A stretch of 64,000 nt of DNA from Schistosoma haematobium (Eukaryota > Platyhelminthes > Trematoda > Strigeidida > Schistosomatidae), in NCBI RefSeq assembly GCF_000699445.3, contig NC_067196.1, positions 83,008,364 to 83,072,363 of the forward strand, read 5' to 3'. The notes beneath the pieces were generated by a model that made no database searches, had not been told where the DNA came from, and worked only from the letters and a program-made list of their open reading frames with translations. Within the stretch, counting starts at the first letter, position 1, and each line of letters begins with the position of its first letter. The translations under genes and the position numbers were made by a program. This document shows, piece by piece, positions 60,046-64,000 of this stretch.

Positions 60046-60449
60046 TGTTTAAAATCAGTTTATTATAAACTTGCTTTTCTTTGAAGCTTATTTACACTTA
60101 AACACACTGTTTAGTAGTTTTTGATGAATTATGGCTAGAATTTCTGATAACAAAAGATAATTCACTTCATCAGAAGTTACTATTTTCTGCTATGAAACAA
60201 ACATAATTTTGATGATATATGTAAAAGCTTAAAAAATTCTGTCAAATTCTATTAGCATCTCATCTTGGAATATGATGATTATGTGAAAATGATCTAGAAC
60301 ATACTAAAGAACAATATTTAGCAGAAGGTATAGAACAGTAAATTAACTATTGAGTAAATAGTTACTTTCTCTTAAACAATTTATACTCTGTATACTGCTT
60401 TAACACATGTCTAATTATAATACTTTTGATATTTTGGACAAAGTCCTAT

Positions 60450-60827
60450 TGTTGGGATACTCAGAAGAATATCCCAAAAACAATTATCCGGTTAAGTCTA
60501 ACGCTACCCTTGAACGTTAAATGGTGTCATTTCCCTATTGGTCGTTTCCCTACTGATCAATATTTATTTCGCGTGTCATTTTCCTATTGGTCAATATTAT
60601 TTAACGTGTCATCTTTCTGTTGGTCAATATTTATAGTAATCCTAACTGTATAAATATGCATTTGTTTGTAAATCATTATTCTGCTGCTCCTGACCCCATA
60701 AACGATTTTCCATCTACGGTTTGTGTTCTGATATATTGGAGATTGGGAACAGTATTGGGGTCGAACTGGGATATCTGAAGCTAGTCAGTCGGTAGAATTT
60801 AGAGTAGCCAACTCACGATTCACAATA
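60450..60827 (+). mobile_element. Candidate solo LTR with tandem CCAAT-type promoter repeats
   Basis: Starts TGTTGGGATAC and ends near CACAATA. CCTAT occurs at 60445-60449 and again at 60828-60832, a possible 5-bp duplication. Inside, about three degenerate units with GTGTCAT and ATTGGTC (60524-60633) precede a TATAAATATG box near 60649. The 3' boundary lacks a clean CA end. Confidence 0.5.
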
Positions 60828-61677
60828 CCTATCTACCCTTTAATGAAGGTGAACAAACATTTTCCAGACATTTATTGAACAATCACTCATAGTACTCTAA
60901 AAAAGAAAATGCATAACCGTTCCACGCAAATATATGTCATGAATCTAATGTGTTGTAATGACAATCATAATGATTAACTGCTACATTTATTCCTACTAAT
61001 TCAATTGTCAGTAATTTGTAATTAGTTTGGCATTTATTGATTGATCATGTATAAAATGAAGCATCTTGAGAGTGATTATCATCTTGCACGAATTATGGTC
61101 ATATATAAGTACAATTTACACTACAAGAATGTACAAAAAAATTATTAGATTATATTTCTATTCATATTTCTGGATTACTTCTGGTTGTACAATTCTAACA
61201 GTTTTTTTTCCTACAATGATATTTCAATCGCTTACCACTTTTTATCCCTACACTGTGCCAAAATGAAGGTTGATAATTAATACTTGTATTTGGAAGGCAT
61301 TTATTTTGTGCAAAGTTTACCTAAACATTGAGATGGAATTTCAGTCATACATCTAGGCTGGTATATATATATATTTTTTGTATAAACTTTTTGATGATAA
61401 GTAGTTCAATACAGAAACCAGTGAATTTTAGTTATATTTATAGGTTTCCTGTGGACTACCTCCAACCACCATCTAATCTCAATATAGTGCACGCAATGTC
61501 GAGTCATCTGGACTGGTGGCCACATTTCAACGTGGTTGATAGCATTCGATCAGCACCAAGAAGGACTTGACACACATGACATTGATCACCACCCAGTGAT
61601 CAATCAATTGTGATATTCATAGGCTCTGTTGAGATTAATAAACTCCAAATATATATTATGAGCGTTTTCTTAGACAA

Positions 61678-62205
61678 TGATTATGTCACGTTCTAAAGAC
61701 CGTCAATTACCACGTGACATGATCGCCAATCAGAACATTGACTTATCATCCTTGGCCCTGTGCTTAACCAATGAAGCATTAATCAGTACGAGAAGCCTAG
61801 ATTCAACTCTGAGTCCTTATTGTTTCTCCTCTGTTAGCCCCTCCTCTTTGGGTCCAGAACGCAAGCTCAGCTTCCACTGTATGAATCATGTATTTCAGAC
61901 ATATGTAGTTTATATACAAGCAGACTAGATTGCATCACACCGTAAAATAAGAAAAAAACAATTATCCAAGACGAAGCCAAATGTGGCTGTGAGTGTGAGA
62001 GACTGTAACTATTAGATTAAGAATATGTTAAATATGGTAAACCTTACAATGGTATCTAAAAGATCAAATGAAAGCTTATAATAATACAAATACAAATATA
62101 TACAATCTAGTTACTTAATAGTTATATGATAAGAATATTTGTAATAACAGTTCATAAATAACTCTTAACGGTCATTATTTATCTATTCTTCACTAGGATA
62201 TAACA
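61678..62205 (+). mobile_element. Solo LTR, family A, second copy
   Basis: Aligns end to end with 51040-51594, sharing segments such as CCAATGA, GAGTCCTTATTG, AGTTTATATACA and TTCATAAATAACTCTTAAC. It begins TGATTATGTC and ends GGATATAACA. No flanking duplication was found, so the insertion is probably old. Confidence 0.65.
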
Positions 62206-62984
62206 GATTATACTAAAGGCTTCTAATAATTCCTATTACCGTTTGTAATTGTTTAGCTACAAGGGATAGATACTAAATCGAAAAACTCATCAGTGATTGT
62301 AAATCATATCTTTCTTTACTCGCCTTAATATAACAATCCAATATTGTTCAAATAACTCATCTCTTTCAATTTATTTTTGTAATAAAAATTTAGTACTAAC
62401 CGATATGATTGATGAAGATTAAACTTATTAGCCCAGTTACAATTTCATTGGTTTTTGATTGATCTAAAAAAACATTTAACCTTCAAGCATATAAATATAT
62501 TAAATGAGTTTTAACTTTTTTTGCTTTATTTTTAGTTGTAGTATATCACAAAAGATATTTTTCCCTCTTCATTAGCCTAACTCCTGATGTTCAGGAAGTC
62601 AACACCATCATTCCAGTTGTGTTTTACAAAATGTCATCACTCGATTATGTACTATACATTCTAATAATTCATCCTACATATACATATTTTAACGTTGTCA
62701 TTAATCGCTATGAAAGCACTTCAATGAAAAACTATGGTATCCTACAAAATTACTTTGAAATATCTCATTGTGATGTATATCCCGAAATTGATTACATTTC
62801 AGTTTGCGACTCATTTCATCGACATGTTTTAATTGCGATGTAACCAAAGAAAAATAAGCAAGAAGGGGATTGATTAGTGGTGAAATGTTTAGAAATCATT
62901 CAGTGAATTTTTTTAAGATAACGATAGCTGGATATATAAATTACAGTCCTGACATCAGTGTGTGATTAATTTTATTTTCAGAAA
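62206..62984. other. AT-rich stretch with one short frame
   Basis: A 74-codon plus-strand frame (62619-62843) follows a TTTATTTTTAG that could act as a splice acceptor. It has no recognisable domain and could be chance, so no gene is called. Confidence 0.4.
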
Positions 62985-63325
62985 GGTTTTTGTGGAGATT
63001 GTAGTAATTTCAATAGTTGAGATTATGAGTTAATTGAAGCTAGACTACCATGGAAAATCTGGAAGCACTGGACGGCCGTTTCATTTTAGTATGGGACTCC
63101 TTAGTAGTGTGCATCCACAATCCCACCTCACGAGATTCGAACCCAAAACCTATGGGTCTCGCGCACGAAAGCCTAACCTCCAGACCACTGAACCGGCATC
63201 GAACGCTGTTAATGTCTAACTTCAACTAATCCACAAAATTGCACCACCATCCACCATTGTCATCAGTGAGTTACTATCTCATAACAGAACCGGTTCCTGC
63301 TTTTTACTAGAACAGCAGGAAATAC
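62985..63325 (-). mobile_element. tRNA-headed SINE, nearly complete
   Basis: Reverse complement has leader, head GCCGGTTCAGTGGTCTGG, B box GGGTTCGAATC and hammerhead region with TAAGGAG in place of TGAGGAG (inactive). A Smα-like segment follows at 63331. Confidence 0.78.
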
Positions 63326-63330
63326 CTGTT

Positions 63331-63497
63331 TCGCGTTTCTTCTTATTTGGGACTGGTCAGCTGAATGTACCTGCATCCGAGAGTTAATGTTCACCCCGGG
63401 ACTCGAACGTCAAAATAATTATGTGTGTTTTAAAACTAAAGTATGTTTTGCAGTTTCGTTTAACTCTGTATTTAGTAACCATGTGAAAATAATTTAT
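63331..63497 (-). mobile_element. Smα-derived segment resembling the left edge of the window
   Basis: Reverse complement shows CTGACCAGTCCCAAATAAG and AAGAAACGCG, then a B box (GTTCGAGTCCC). The following sequence to about 63497 matches 90-165. Confidence 0.62.
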
Positions 63498-63504
63498 ATC
63501 ACCG

Positions 63505-63700
63505 TTAGATGTCGGTTCAATTATTTGGCTTTTAAGCGTTCGCGCGCAAGACTGAAGATCCTGGGTTCGAATCTCGTGAGGTAGGATCGTGGATGCTCAC
63601 TGCTGTGGAGTCCCATACTAGGACGAAACGGCCATTCAGTGCTTTCAGGTTTTCCATGGTGGTCTAGCTTCAATTAACACATGATCTCAACTATAAGATT
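63505..63700 (+). mobile_element. tRNA-headed SINE with A6-mutated hammerhead
   Basis: Contains GTTCAATTATTTGGC-like head, GGGTTCGAATCTCG and CTGTGGAGTCCC. A6 of the core is T, otherwise GAAAC and stem I are kept. Confidence 0.72.
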
Positions 63701-63938
63701 TTAACTTAATGACTCAATAATATGACGTTTATCAAGACCACTATATAGGTTTGTATTTCACCTTACTTGATATTATAAATACTCAATGCTATTATAACCT
63801 AAATAAGGATAAACTAGTCAATTAATATTTTCCAGTTTTAAAAAGTTCCCAACTTGATTTCAGTTTGTAATAAAAATTAATTTTTTTCAAATCTATTAGA
63901 TGAGACATTTTTTCTTTAAAATAAATAAACACGAAAGA

Positions 63939-64000
63939 TCAAATGATGATGTCCTTTGACGTAATGTCATTGTTCACGAATGTCCCACTCAGAGAAACTG
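63939..64000 (+). mobile_element. Start of another PLE reverse transcriptase at the window edge
   Basis: A plus-strand frame from about 63945 reads SFDVMSLFTNVPLRET, the early RT block of Penelope-like elements, and is open to the end of the window. The rest lies outside. The copy may be better preserved than the others. Confidence 0.65.

Noticed and set aside
60524..60633. CRISPR-like regularly spaced repeats
   Set aside because: Few, degenerate units with unequal spacing in a eukaryotic genome; better read as promoter repeats.

Overview
The window looks like nuclear DNA of a blood fluke (Schistosoma). It is AT-rich and crowded with repeats. Its 5.8S/ITS2/28S fragment reads as schistosome rDNA. 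It carries Smα-type hammerhead SINEs, SR2/RTE-like and CR1/Jockey-like non-LTR elements, and Penelope-like elements (PLEs). The genus is well supported; the species cannot be fixed from the sequence alone.

Only one convincing host protein-coding segment is present: the terminal exon of a rhodopsin-class (family A) GPCR at 33745-35062 on the plus strand. It lies between two solo LTRs in opposite orientation. Almost every other long reading frame is a decayed retroelement frame or a shadow of one.

Layout: 0-6 kb holds tRNA-headed SINEs, an RTE 3' piece and an inverted pair of Smα units. 6-9.6 kb holds Smα split by a doubly deleted mini-LINE, a 5S-headed SINE-like composite and a GC-rich repeat. 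11.9-15 kb is a nearly full-length but broken CR1/Jockey-like LINE. 15-25 kb holds RTE 3' ends, MITE-like units, Smα multimers and a long (TA)n tract. 28.9-30.3 kb is a decayed PLE. 31-37.5 kb holds MITEs, the GPCR exon and three solo LTRs. 38-46.7 kb holds a PLE fragment, an RTE fragment, a solo LTR, a second LINE copy, several SINEs, an orphan rDNA fragment and a PLE with RT and GIY-YIG parts. 47.7-52 kb is RTE copies broken by two insertions. 52-64 kb holds solo LTRs, SINEs, MITEs and, at the right edge, the start of another PLE reverse transcriptase.

The most interesting theme is self-cleaving RNA in retroposons. Two Pol III-type SINE families carry hammerhead motifs. In the tRNA-headed family several copies keep a complete core with stems I and II and a cleavable triplet. 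In the Smα-type copies seen here every core is damaged. PLEs, a retroelement class known to carry minimal hammerheads, are present as four separate fragments. Several SINE breakpoints fall inside or next to the ribozyme, and SINEs recur as head-to-head inverted pairs. All coordinates were read by eye; repeat boundaries are approximate unless a flanking duplication is stated.
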